22,500 nt of DNA. Source: Paulinella micropora. Taxonomy: Eukaryota > Cercozoa > Imbricatea > Euglyphida > Paulinellidae. Location of the stretch: positions 1 through 22,500 of the forward strand of contig WBZZ01006530.1 in the NCBI GenBank assembly GCA_019918135.1, in the 5' to 3' direction. The position numbers and the translations under genes were made by a program. Shown here piece by piece: positions 1 to 8,461 of this stretch (its first letter is position 1; the number at the start of each line of letters is the position of its first letter). The notes beneath the pieces are model-generated. The model was not told the DNA's origin and ran no database searches. It was given only the letters and a program-made list of their open reading frames with translations.

Positions 1-481
1 TCGTTGGGGGCATTACAAATCTATCTATTATACCCATTGTTCTGTTATCTCCTACTTGAACAGGTCTGTGCTCAATATTGTTTTGTCTAAAATATTCAGC
101 CACTTGCCCCTTAAACTCACCTCCATTATCTGAAATAATACTTTTAGGGACTTCTTTCGTAAATATTTTTTTTAATCCTTCCAAAACATAACCTGTAGTT
201 TTATTTTTAATTAGTTCAATCCAACCACGACTGCTATAGACATCAATGGCTACTAGTCCGATATTATAGTTTGCATTACCTTTCTTTGTTGCAACCTTTG
301 ACATATCAATTAAGTCAATAAATACTTTGCTTAGTGGTTTAGCCCCTGGGGCAGTTATTGTGCTCCATATCTTAGCTGGCTTTGATAACTTGTGTATTTC
401 AATTGCTTCTTCCAGTTTTTCTTTCCGCTCTGTCTGCTCAGGAGTTTCTTGTGGTTGTTGCAGACTATGTTTGTAGTCCAT
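1..481 (-). CDS. Retrovirus-type (rve) integrase, N-terminal part, runs off the window
   Basis: The frame is open for 160 codons from an ATG at 481 to the left edge, so the C-terminus is missing. The product resembles the RNase H-fold core of Polinton/retroviral integrases, which cut and join the ends of the element into host DNA in the nucleus. Residues about 54-60 (FIDLIDM) carry the first catalytic Asp. Residues 116-123 (ISDNGGEF) carry the second. The segment GIIDRF at about 150-155 sits where the catalytic Glu normally is, but has Asp (spacing 35 from the second Asp). The conserved strand LVAIDVYSSRGWIEL is visible between the first two. No clear HHCC zinc module is seen before the core. 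It lies just downstream of the acidic protein on the same strand, as part of a leftward module at the element's end. The integrase family call is firm; whether the gene is intact beyond the window is unknown. Confidence 0.9.
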   Translation of the reverse strand, partial: MDYKHSLQQPQETPEQTERKEKLEEAIEIHKLSKPAKIWSTITAPGAKPLSKVFIDLIDMSKVATKKGNANYNIGLVAIDVYSSRGWIELIKNKTTGYVLEGLKKIFTKEVPKSIISDNGGEFKGQVAEYFRQNNIEHRPVQVGDNRTMGIIDRFVMPPT

Positions 482-490
482 GTTATATTA

Positions 491-871
491 TTAGAATTTT
501 AAAAACATCTTTGAGTCATCATCATAATTTTTTTCTTTCTTTGCACCACCAGAAGATTGATTATACACTTTTACACTAACACTGCTCGACTTTTTACCCT
601 TACTTTTCTTTACTGGTACTTCGTCTTCGCTTTCTTCACTTTCGCTTTCGCTCTCATCAGGCTCAGGCTCAGGCGCAGGTTTTTTATTTACTTTCTTCTT
701 TGCTTCCGCCCTCTTTCTTCTCATCTTAGCCATCTTTTCTGCGATAATGTCGGTAAAATCACATTCTTCATCGCTCTCACTGCTTTCTTCTGGTGTATCA
801 TCTTGGTCTTTTCCATTAATAATATCATTAGCAACACTCATTTCTGCAATGCGGTTTATCTTTTCCTCCAT
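491..871 (-). CDS. Acidic/lysine-rich low-complexity protein upstream of the integrase
   Basis: The 126-residue product is not recognised as a named family. It has a helical N-terminus, an acidic Glu/Ser run, a basic Lys/Arg stretch near the middle (AKMRRKRAEAKKK), a Pro-Glu/Asp-Glu-Ser segment, a second basic patch (KKSKGKK) and a short FLKF tail. The stop lies only 10 bp from the integrase ATG, which suggests co-transcription. The annotated start is the first Met of the open frame, but coding-like sequence continues upstream on the same strand in another frame to about 1010 (SPETSRKNW and following). The native N-terminus has therefore probably been lost to a single indel near 930-940. Mixed acidic and basic tracts would suit a chromatin- or DNA-associated protein; this is only inference. 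Confidence 0.5.
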   Translation of the reverse strand: MEEKINRIAEMSVANDIINGKDQDDTPEESSESDEECDFTDIIAEKMAKMRRKRAEAKKKVNKKPAPEPEPDESESESEESEDEVPVKKSKGKKSSSVSVKVYNQSSGGAKKEKNYDDDSKMFLKF

Positions 872-1015
872 CTCTTCATCATCGCCTACATTAGCATTTC
901 TACACTTTGCTAATTTCTCTTTCGCTATTTCAATCTTTTTGTTGTTTCTTATTTTTTATTCCCTCAACTGCTTTTCCCCAGTTCTTACGACTTGTTTCGG
1001 GAGACTGGATTTATA

Positions 1016-1068
1016 CTAAGATTATTATATTTTAGTATTTTTAAAATTAAACATTTATTTTATATATA
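1016..1068. promoter_or_regulatory. AT-rich divergent intergenic region, candidate bidirectional promoter
   Basis: About 50 bp of almost pure A/T separate the leftward integrase module from the rightward fibre gene. It contains TATTATATTTTAG and ends in TTTATATATA immediately before the fibre ATG at 1069. Similar TATATAT-containing tracts precede several other start codons in this window (5823, 7060, 10762 and the minus-strand start near 14161). Promoter function is inferred from position and recurrence. Confidence 0.45.
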
Positions 1069-1194
1069 ATGAGTCAATCATTACTCTGCTTGTCTGAAAT
1101 CGCGACAGATAGCCTTTCAATCGCCAACCTTGACCTAACCAATACCAACATAGTGGGTTTAAACACAGACAGAGTGCCAGAAGATGGCGACCTA

Positions 1195-2240
1195 ATAAAT
1201 CTTTATTATACTGATGCGCGATTCGACACACGTCTCGCTTTAAAATCAACAACAGACCTAAAAGAAAGACTTAATTATTATTGGACTGATAACCGCTTTG
1301 ACACGTCTCGCTTTAAAATCAACAACTGATTTAAAAGAAGGAACTAATTTGTATTATACCACAGCAAGAGCAAACACAGACTTTGACACACGGCTAGCAA
1401 TCAAGTCAACCACTAACTTAGCCGAAGGAACTTATTTATATTATACCACAGCGAGAGCAAATACAGACTTTGACACACTGCTAGCGACTAAATCAACTAC
1501 TAACCTAGCCGAAGGAACTAATTTATATTATACGACAGCGAGAGCAAATACAGATTTTGACACAAGGCTAGCGACTAAATCAACCACTAACTTAGCCGAG
1601 GGGACGAACCTTTATTACACCAATGCGAGATTTGACACTCAATTAGCTACAAAGAGCACAACCAACTTAGCAGAAGGCACTAATTTATACTATACGACAG
1701 CAAGAGCAAATACAGACTTTGACACACGACTAGCGACTAAATCAACCACAAACTTAGCAGAAGGAACTAATTTATACTATACGACAGCAAGAGCAAATAC
1801 AGACTTTGACACACAACTAGCGACTAAATCAACCACTAACTTAGCTGAGGGAACAAACCTTTATTATACGAATGCGAGGTTTGATACACAATTAGCAACA
1901 AAATCAACAACTAACTTAGCAGAGGGAACTAATCTTTATTATACCACAGCCAGAGATAATTCAAATTTTGATACACGGCTCGCTACAAAATCAACAACAA
2001 ACTTAGCAGAAGGCACTAATTTATATTATACGACAGCCAGAGCAAATACGGATTTTGATACGAGACTGGCGACCAAGAGCACCACCAATTTAGCAGAGGG
2101 CACTAATTTATATTTCACCAATGCGAGATTTGACACTCAATTAGCGACCAAGAGCACCACCAATTTAGCAGAGGGAACAAATCTATATTACACCACCGCG
2201 AGTGCTAATACGGACTTTGATACACTGCTAGGAACAAAAT
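1195..2240 (+). repeat. Tandem 25/29-residue coding repeats in the fibre gene
   Basis: Thirteen or so direct repeats of 75 or 87 bp encode units sharing the core ATKSTTNLAEGTNLYYT. Long units end TARANTDFDT; short units end NARFDT and lack four residues. Short units occur roughly every third or fourth unit, so the array has a higher-order pattern. Synonymous differences between units show that they are not a fresh expansion. The second unit carries a 2-bp loss within an ACACAC run compared with the first, a typical slippage event. Confidence 0.92.
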
Positions 2241-4360
2241 CAATAGGTGCTTTAAGTGATGTATCAATAACAGGCACACCATCAGACAATCAGTTGCTTA
2301 TTTATAGCACGGTACAATGGGAAAACACAACATCACCTTTTCTGAGATTAGACGGCACAGCCAGTATGACGGGAGGGCTAAATATGGGAAACCAAATCAT
2401 AACAAATGCTAATTTGGTTGATGGTATTGATGTTTCTGTTCTTGATACTTCGGTAGTTAAACTAACAGGAGACCAAACTATCGGAGGAAATAAAAAAGTT
2501 ACATCAACAATAGAAGTAAGTGGTTCATCCAATCCTACTTCTTTTGATGGTATTGGCATAGCCTTCGACACAAAAATAGGAATGATTGCAGCCCAGAAAA
2601 CAGCAGCAGCGACTTATTATCCGATACAAATAACTGGTTCGTATGTAGAGTTATATTCAGGTGATACTTTAATTATAATCACATCAGGTTCAACATTAAG
2701 TTTGAATAACAAAAAAACTACAAATTTAGCAACTTCTACATTAGCAACGGACGGGGCAAACAAAGTTATGTAGATGATAATTGTGTGAAACTAACAACAG
2801 ACCAGACCATAGCAGGGACGAAGACATTTAGTAATGAAATTAAAGCAAATGCGGGAATTTCAACAACAACATTATCAACATCAGAATTAGCAACATTAAA
2901 CTCATTAACATTAGGAACTAATAGAATTAGTAGCACTGATACAACTACCAATCTTTATATAGGATATCAAGCAGGTATTAATACAGGATGGTTATACGGC
3001 TGGAAAACTTTCCACGACCGCAGAAGAAAATACTTTCATAGGAGCAGTGGCAGGGGTTAATAATACATTAGGAAATCGCAATACAGCAATCGGAGCTTTC
3101 GCATTAAGTAGTAATACGACAGGAAGTCATAATACTGCAATAGGAATGGATGCTGCAACCGGTTCTAGCGGGACCGCTTCATATTGTGTATATCTTGGTT
3201 ATAGTGCGGGGTTAAACAATACATCAAACTATAAACTTTTTATTGAAACTACTGGTGCCAACCCACCTCTCATCGGTGGCGATTTTAGTCAGAGATTTGT
3301 TAATATTGGTGGAGCACTCACTACAACAGGATTAATAACAGCGAATGCGGGAATATCAACAACAACATTAACAGCAAGTGATAAAATAACAATAGCACAA
3401 GACAAACCGTTAATCATCGGCAGAACAACAAAAGGAGTAAGTGTTCCTAATGGCTTAGAATTGTATGGAACAGGAGCAAACATATCAGGGCCACATATAC
3501 AAGTATTTACAACTACGGATGCCACTTACCCCATCTTTCAACAACTAAACTGGGGACACGACGATTAAACTATCTTTTGATGCTTACTATTCGGGCGGTG
3601 CTAGTTGGTTATCCGCACATGCGACTTCAAATTATCAGATTTCAAAATACGGCGGTAAATTAAACTTTTTATATGGTGCGAATACAGCGGTAGGAGTTAA
3701 TTTAACTTGGACTACAGCACTTACTCTGGACAATGCGGGTTTATTAACAACAAAGGCGATAACAGCGAGTGGGGCGATAACGGCGAATGCGGGAGTATCA
3801 AAAACCACATTAACAACGAGTGATAATATAGTAGTAGGTGCTGGTAAAAAAATATTTGTAGACAGAAGTGCATTAGCAAACAATAAACTGGTTTTATAGG
3901 ATAATGGAACAGGCACTACGACAGATTTTTATGGTTTTGGTATTGCAGCTTCAACATTAATGTATAATGTTCCTTCGGGTGGTAATCATATATTTTACTT
4001 TAGTGCTGCAAATGAATTATTCAGAATCAATAACACAGAAATTAAGAGCACATTTAACAACTCTTCCAGAGAATTTGTACGAATGTATAGGGTAAATACA
4101 AATAGTCATGCTATTGAGTTTTCTGTGATTCACGTGCGAGTGGTAATGGCCCAAACGGCACAATAACTTTTACAAATAATGATAATGCTGGTGTTTCTAC
4201 TTTTGAAATCAGAGGAGCATATAACAGATCAATTCAAATGTTTTTCCACGCAGATAGCGGTCAATATTGCTATCTTAGACCAGATAGCGACAACCAATTC
4301 TCGTTAGGTCAATTTGGTTATAGATGGACTGCGGTATGGGCTTATACTGGCACAATCCAA

Positions 4361-4770
4361 ACATCTGACGAAAAACTTAAAACAGATATTAAAAAATGTG
4401 AAGGTTTAGACCTAATTATGAAATTGAAACCAAAATCTTATTATTGGAAGATAGATGAAAAAAAAAGAAAAAAGAAGACACGGATTTATGGCTCAAGACA
4501 TAGAATTATTATGCGAAGAGAAGAAGCATTGTATCGGTGGGTTTGAAAAATGTTGCAAGGAAACTCCTGAAGGAAAGATGATGGAAGGGCACGATTACTG
4601 ATTAAATTATGCTGAATTTATAGCACCATTAGTTAAGGCGACACAGGAGTTATTAGAAAAGGTGATTAATTTAGAAAAAAGAAAATAAACTTTTATTTAA
4701 TATATTACAAGACCAAGCAAACCAATTAGCAGAAATCCGAGCAGTCGTATTTCCAAATGTCCAACAATAA
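4361..4770 (+). other. Peptidase_S74 / intramolecular chaperone domain of the fibre
   Basis: The segment starts with TSDEKLKTDIKK, the family signature in which the Ser and nearby Lys act in self-cleavage after the trimer has folded. It continues with LKPKSYYWK, then, after a frameshift in an A-rich tract at about 4460, GFMAQDIELL, LNYAEFIAPLVKATQELL and a leucine-zipper-like end. These phrases in this order are the diagnostic layout of phage tail-spike chaperones. An in-frame TGA at 4599-4601 and a second frameshift near 4685 interrupt it. Confidence 0.9.
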
Positions 4771-5133
4771 TACAACTAGACTTCACAGACCCCCGCCTAT
4801 TATTGATATGGATGGCGAAATAACTCCCGAATTGATATCTCGTGTTTTGGATATTGAACTAAAAACAGAAGAGAAAAAATTTGACAATGAAATTGAAAAT
4901 GAATGGAACTGCTGTATGACAATAGGAAAACCGATAGCGGACTTATTAAATACTTATTTCAGATGGCTATCATTATCGCCATTATAACCCTTTGTATCGT
5001 GAGACTATCTGACCCGAATGTCAGTTGTGAAACTGGAAACATTTATGTCGTGCTTATAAGTTTATTAATAGGGATTGTGCTTCCTTCACCAAGTTCTGGA
5101 GGTGGTAAAAGGTACATTAAAATAATAAACTGA
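4757..5133 (+). pseudogene. Small membrane protein, frameshifted
   Basis: The start (ATG 4757) overlaps the fibre end. The first frame gives a soluble acidic N-terminus of about 50 residues with a proline cluster (RPPPIIDMDGE). A second frame, open from 4903 to 5133, supplies two hydrophobic stretches: MAIIIAIITLCIV and IYVVLISLLIGIVLPSP, followed by a glycine/basic tail. The two together make a protein of about 120 residues with two predicted transmembrane helices; the frameshift lies somewhere in 4897-4980. Small membrane proteins are common in polintovirus-like genomes, but no family is assigned here. It may serve an internal membrane or a host-membrane step; this is inference from hydrophobicity only. 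Confidence 0.6.
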
Positions 5134-5143
5134 TTGTATAATA

Positions 5144-5368
5144 ATGAAGTATTGCCATTCGTGTAAAAACTTCTATCCCTCCATATTTTTTATAGGCAAA
5201 AAATGGAAAATGTGTAAAGAATGTGATTCCTGTCGCAAAAAAAAGAATGTTAATAATGAAATATGTATTCATATGAATAAACAGAAATATTGTTTGCTGT
5301 GTATAACTTCAGAAAATAAACCAGAACAAAATACTCATTCTGAACCTTGGATGGATTGGTTGGATTAA
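5144..5368 (+). CDS. Small cysteine-rich (zinc-ribbon-like) protein
   Basis: This 74-residue frame is intact, which is unusual in this window. It has paired cysteines: CHSC at residues 4-7, CKECDSC around 24-30, then the C-x-H-x6-C-x2-C pattern CIHMNKQKYCLLC near 41-53. The pattern fits a small treble-clef or zinc-ribbon fold as found in many large DNA virus proteins, probably nucleic-acid or protein binding. It sits 10 bp behind the membrane protein, suggesting one transcription unit. The tail is acidic and ends in WMDWLD. No specific function can be assigned. Confidence 0.6.
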   Translation: MKYCHSCKNFYPSIFFIGKKWKMCKECDSCRKKKNVNNEICIHMNKQKYCLLCITSENKPEQNTHSEPWMDWLD

Positions 5369-5388
5369 ATGATATTCATCAACTACAC

Positions 5389-5560
5389 TTTCATTCGCTT
5401 CGCTCATTCTCGTTTGTTGATAAACATCGTCTCCCATTTTAATTTATTTTGTCTGTTTACGATGTTTGTGAGGGACTTTGTGTCCCGTCACAACATCCCT
5501 TCGGGACTTGTGAGAATAAGCGGGAGTGCGACAGCACGAAGCGAAATTCTCAAATATCAC
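5389..5560. repeat. Structured intergenic repeat, copy 1 (possible bidirectional terminator)
   Basis: This noncoding stretch shares ordered blocks with 12318-12470. The blocks are TTTCATTCGCT-CGCTCATT, AAACATCGT (5422-5430), its inverted partner ACGATGTTT (5459-5467), then AGAATAAG-GGGAGTGCGAC-AGCACGA. Further stems here: GGGAC/GTCCC around a TTTGT loop near 5472-5486, TCCC TTC GGGA near 5497-5507, GAGAAT (5512-5517) with ATTCTC (5546-5551), GTGC GACA GCAC (5526-5537), and a 9-bp pair TTCGCTTCG/CGAAGCGAA. It lies after the zinc-ribbon gene and at the tail of the possible minus-strand gene at 5550-5780, as a convergent terminator would. Confidence 0.6.
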
Positions 5561-5780
5561 ATTCATATATATGTGTCATATACCATCTATTATCACCCGC
5601 ACACATTAAAGGCAGTGCCTCATCAAAACTGATGCACCAGTCTGACATCGGTTTGTAAATACATTTAAATTTGTTTTGTATCCCTTGTTGAATGCACCAC
5701 TTGCAACAATCCTTTTTTGAATTATTAACTCTGCTATAAAAGTCGCAGGCAGTCCGCGAAATAGCAGAGCACATAAACAA
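5550..5780 (-). CDS. Possible small Cys-rich protein, unrecognised
   Basis: The 76-residue frame contains nine cysteines, including CCKWC near residues 25-29 and a Trp/Tyr-rich C-terminal half (SDWCISFDEA, NRWYMTHIY). Composition looks protein-like rather than random, and the start faces the AT-rich tract that also precedes the plus-strand gene at 5823. The pair could share a divergent promoter. The last few codons run into the structured repeat. No family is recognised. It may still be a chance frame. Confidence 0.35.
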   Translation of the reverse strand: MFMCSAISRTACDFYSRVNNSKKDCCKWCIQQGIQNKFKCIYKPMSDWCISFDEALPLMCAGDNRWYMTHIYECDI

Positions 5781-5822
5781 GAATATTTAAATCATTTTTT
5801 TATATATTATATATTATATAGT
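5781..5822. promoter_or_regulatory. TATA-rich divergent promoter candidate
   Basis: The tract reads TTTTTTATATATTATATATT followed by ATATAGT directly before the ATG at 5823. It is the clearest of the recurring TATATAT tracts placed 2-40 bp upstream of starts in this element. On the other strand it precedes the possible gene at 5780. Function is inferred from position. Confidence 0.45.
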
Positions 5823-6182
5823 ATGTCGGAGCACAAATACCAAAAGATTATTTTTCTGAGTTATGATTTTGTGGGAAGCAAAACATTTAATAAAAATATT
5901 CAGATATCATTTACACTCGCCAAAATGAATGTAAAATTTATTCACTACTTGAACGACAAATCAGAGACAAAAACCAGAATTCTTTATGTGGACAGAATTG
6001 GAATTATTGGTACACTTGCAGATAGTAATATAGCAAACATTTCAAACCTCAGTTATAATTTAGGTGTCGTTGAATAGTCAGACGGACAATATACATTTAA
6101 AGTCCTTGAAACTGACAGCGGAAATATTGATACAGGAAATTTAGCGGGAAGAATTGTTATATGCCTAGAATTTCTCGCTTAG
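5823..6182 (+). pseudogene. Small beta-rich protein upstream of the ATPase, nonsense mutation
   Basis: The frame codes for about 119 residues but has an in-frame TAG at 6075-6077 after residue 84. Reading through it, the same frame stays coding-like (SDGQYTFKVLETDSG, then LAGRIVICLEFLA) to a TAG at 6180-6182. The product alternates hydrophobic and polar residues as in beta strands and lacks charged low-complexity tracts. That suggests a small virion or minor capsid-like protein, though no family is recognised. Its end overlaps the ATPase start (6161) by 22 bp, so the two genes are probably co-expressed. Confidence 0.6.
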
Positions 6183-7025
6183 AATATAGAATGGAAAAGA
6201 TTAATAGCATTAAAGTGAAGCCTGTAAAACAAGAGGGTGATGGAAACAAAAAAGCAAAAGGTTATAAATTATTCAATGAGCCGTATGCCAATATATTTCT
6301 ACTTGCCCGTAAGAAGAGCGGGAAAACGACAGCACTCTTTGAAATACTGAAACGGACGACAGACAGAAAAACCCATATTGTCATTATTGCTTCAACAATA
6401 CACAAGGACTACATTTACAAAGCAATGGTAAAGCACTTTAAGAACAGGGGAAACCCGATGGCAATATATACATTTCTTAAATCAGATGGTGTGAATGTCA
6501 TTGATTATGAACTTGACAAATTAAACAGACAGGACGAGCAACACGAAGGAGAAGTAAAACAGGAGAAAGAGGAAATAGAGAAACCACAATTTCTTTATTT
6601 CGGAAAAGAAAAGAAAAAGAAAGAAGGAGGTGAGAAGAAAGAGAGACCAAGTAAGTATATTTCGCCAGAGGTTGTTTTTGTTTTGGATGATTTAGGGAGC
6701 GGTTTAAGAGATAAGTCCGTAAGCGATTTATTAAAAAAGAACAGACACTATAAAAGTAATGGTGATTATGTCTAGTCAGTATCTGAACGACCTACGGCCA
6801 GAAGCCATTAAGCAGTTAGATTATTTATTAATCTTTCCTGGCCAGTCTCAGGACAAAATGGAACTCGTGTATAAACACTTAGACTTATCTTTCGACTTTG
6901 ACTATTTTCTTAAAAAATATCACGACAGCACAAACGCGAGGTTTAATTTTCTTTATGTCTCAAGTGTTGATGATGAACTTCGCAAAAATTTTAATTTTAG
7001 ACTAAAATTAAAAAAAATTAATTAA
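6161..7025 (+). pseudogene. A32/FtsK-like genome-packaging ATPase, one frameshift
   Basis: This is a P-loop ATPase of the kind that pumps the genome into polintovirus, virophage and NCLDV capsids. Visible motifs: strand YANIFLLA leading into the Walker A loop RKKSGKTTALF (about residues 49-60), the STIHKDYIY segment, Walker B VVFVLDDLG near residue 170, and, in the next frame, the sensor-like SSQYLNDLRPEAIKQLDYLLIF. A long charged insert of Lys/Glu separates the P-loop half from Walker B. A one-base indel near 6755 shifts the frame; the two halves overlap by 17 bp and together give about 288 residues, normal for the family. It is placed before the core-like proteins and protease, the expected morphogenesis setting. 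Confidence 0.88.
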
Positions 7026-7059
7026 TTATTTTTCTGTATTATATATTTCACTATCTTTT

Positions 7060-7422
7060 ATGGTAGTAAAAACAACTCGTGTTGAAGTCATTCCAACAAT
7101 CGGCAAACGAACAATTAACTCAAGCACAAATATGGCTGGAAGTAAAAAGAAGACTGGTCGTAAGAAGAAGCAAGGAGGCAAGGGGCAGGCTGGCGGTAAA
7201 ATTAACTGGGCAAAGGTTGGGAAAACCGCAATGGCTGTGAATAAGTTCCTTCGCGATAACAAGATTATTTCAAAGACTGCGAATGCTTTTGGCGATGTCG
7301 GGGTTCCATATGCGTCTCGTATCGGGTCTACAGCTGCAAAACTGGGGTATGGTAAGCAGAGCGAGAGGTGCCTTGAAGTTCTAAAGATATTTTATTTGAA
7401 ATTATGTATATTTTTTTCATAG
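7060..7422 (+). CDS. Small basic core-like protein
   Basis: The product opens with a short segment, then a very basic Lys/Gly/Arg block (KKKTGRKKKQGGKGQAGGK), followed by a helical region NWAKVGKTAMAVNKFLRDNKIISKTANAFGD and a C-terminal KLGYGKQ. The layout resembles the small basic proteins of polintovirus-like elements that are thought to bind packaged DNA, as adenoviral core proteins do. An internal Met at 7132 is a possible alternative start. After GYGKQ the frame loses this character; an indel near 7363 would end the protein at a TAA at 7382-7384, so the last residues of the open frame are probably not native. The role is inferred from charge and position. Confidence 0.6.
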   Translation: MVVKTTRVEVIPTIGKRTINSSTNMAGSKKKTGRKKKQGGKGQAGGKINWAKVGKTAMAVNKFLRDNKIISKTANAFGDVGVPYASRIGSTAAKLGYGKQSERCLEVLKIFYLKLCIFFS

Positions 7423-7428
7423 TATAAA

Positions 7429-7562
7429 ATGGTCGCGAAAACAAGCGAATAAAAAAGCCTAAGGTAAGACCTCCGCGGGTTTATAGGAATAAGAGCGGGA
7501 GGCCATATATTATCCAGAAGGGTAAAAAATATTATCTTAGTTTCGGTAAGAAAAAAAAATGA
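7429..7562 (+). pseudogene. Tiny very basic protein, frameshifted
   Basis: An ATG at 7429, preceded by ATTATGTATATTTTTTTCATAG, opens a frame that stops after seven codons. A one-base frame change near 7445 exposes coding-like sequence rich in Lys and Arg with PRVYRNKSGRPYIIQKGKKY and a FGKKKK end. The total is about 44 residues. It fits between the core-like protein and the coiled-coil gene, whose ATG overlaps its TGA region. Such small basic proteins could neutralise packaged DNA. It is too short and broken for simple ORF calling. Confidence 0.5.
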
Positions 7563-7563
7563 T

Positions 7564-8231
7564 ATGAGCACACTTCAAATTGTTAAACTTTTTACGAAAT
7601 ACTTAAGCAGACCAAAAGCAAAGAAAAAAGCAAAGAAAGAAGACTTAAGAAAAGTCCAGAGCCTTTCAGAGATTGAGCAAAATACAAGAACAGCGATTAA
7701 TGATCACCTAGACAAAATCAGAAAGGAGAAATACGAAAAGATTGATGAGATAGACCAAAAAGAGAAAAAGGCTCAGGCTGATGCTGAAGAAGAAAAGAAA
7801 AGGCAACACAGAAAAGACATAGAAGATATCAAGGAACGACAAGAACAAAAAGACAGAGAACTAAGAAGGGAGCAAAAACTCATAAGGATTTACAATTCGA
7901 ACAGCAAAGGAACCAAAGGTTAGCTATTATGCCACCGCCACCGCAGTATCAATATATTATGCCACCGCAACAGGGACAGCCACAAGTTCAGGCACAAGCA
8001 CAATATCAGGCACCGCAAGTTCAGGCTGTAAATCCACTAGAACTAAAGGAGGCGGAAAAGTTAATTAAAGATGCTGGTTATGGTGATGATTTCCTGAGTG
8101 GATTAAGAGACGAAGGCAAAATACAACTAGCGGGCGATATAAGAAAGTATATGGAGTTAGGTTCAAAAATAGGAGAAGTTAAAAAACATCTTGAACAAGC
8201 ACAACAAACCTCTGAAAAAATCAAAAAATGA
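7564..8231 (+). pseudogene. Charged coiled-coil protein with Pro/Gln-rich segment, frameshifted
   Basis: The first frame (7564-7923) gives 119 residues of Lys/Glu-rich helix, probably coiled coil (EKYEKIDEIDQKEKKAQAD, RKDIEDIKERQEQK). A second frame is open from before 7885 through 8231. Its upstream part still reads as helix (DLQFEQQRNQRLAI), so an indel near 7875 split one gene. It then has a PPPPQYQYIMPPQQGQPQ and AQAQYQAPQVQ low-complexity segment and a helical C-terminus of about 70 residues. No family is recognised. The position between core and protease genes suggests a virion structural or scaffold protein. The stop overlaps the next ATG (ATGA at 8228-8231). A separate gene starting at 7929 is the alternative. 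Confidence 0.5.
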
Positions 8232-8461
8232 ACCAAAATTTAGGAAACCAACTAGAGATTGCTAAGTACAAAGCAATGTTAAAGATTGGATTGTCGAATA
8301 GTAATATTGAGAAAAAACTTACTACTAAAATTCTTGGTGAAGCATTAAAGGAAAAACTTCAAAATGAAGGCCACGATGTTAAAGGTTGGAACCAAAGGGC
8401 ATCATGGATAATAGACAAAATTGTAAAACATAAAATAAATGTAGGAAATGAAAAGAATTAA
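8228..8461 (+). CDS. Small helical protein, or N-terminal part of the protease gene
   Basis: An ATG overlapping the previous stop opens 77 codons of predicted helix with no recognised motif. The frame ends at a TAA (8459-8461), but the same frame continues immediately into the protease extension (VKKKLAEYLGLQTGTG...) without an ATG. Two readings are possible: a separate small gene, or the true N-terminus of a longer protease precursor cut by a nonsense mutation. The lack of any start codon before 8462 in the downstream part favours the second. Confidence 0.45.
   Translation: MNQNLGNQLEIAKYKAMLKIGLSNSNIEKKLTTKILGEALKEKLQNEGHDVKGWNQRASWIIDKIVKHKINVGNEKN

Larger units (their letters stand above)
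1069..4770 (+). pseudogene. Long repeat-containing fibre protein with C-terminal S74 chaperone domain, multiply broken
   Basis: A single ancestral gene of about 1,230 codons can be followed through several frames. Order of parts: short N-terminus; tandem YYT-x-AR/KSTTNLAEGTN repeats (about 1195-2240); collagen-free beta-rich linkers with recurring ANAGIS/VSTTTL phrases; a YadA-head-like stretch with NTAIG repeats (about 3060-3165); a beta-rich segment; then the TSDEKLKTDI motif at 4361-4390 opening a Peptidase_S74/endosialidase-type intramolecular chaperone, ending in a coiled coil. Such proteins form trimers on virions and bind receptors. Lesions: 2-bp loss near 1302, frameshifts near 2768, 2985, 3567, 4130, 4465 (A-rich tract) and 4685, TAG at 3897-3899 and TGA at 4599-4601. 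The end at 4770 overlaps the next start by 14 bp. Fibre identity is strong; the receptor is unknown. Confidence 0.88.

Noticed and set aside
1298..2235. CRISPR-like array from the regular repeats
   Set aside because: The repeats are contiguous, protein-coding and vary at synonymous sites, with no unique spacers.
5369..5658. Plus-strand frames across the structured repeat
   Set aside because: They cross the palindromic arms, share no frame with copy 2 at 12315-12470, and lack codon bias.
6740..6775. Programmed ribosomal frameshift in the packaging ATPase
   Set aside because: There is no convincing slippery heptamer plus downstream structure at the overlap, and similar breaks occur in most other genes.
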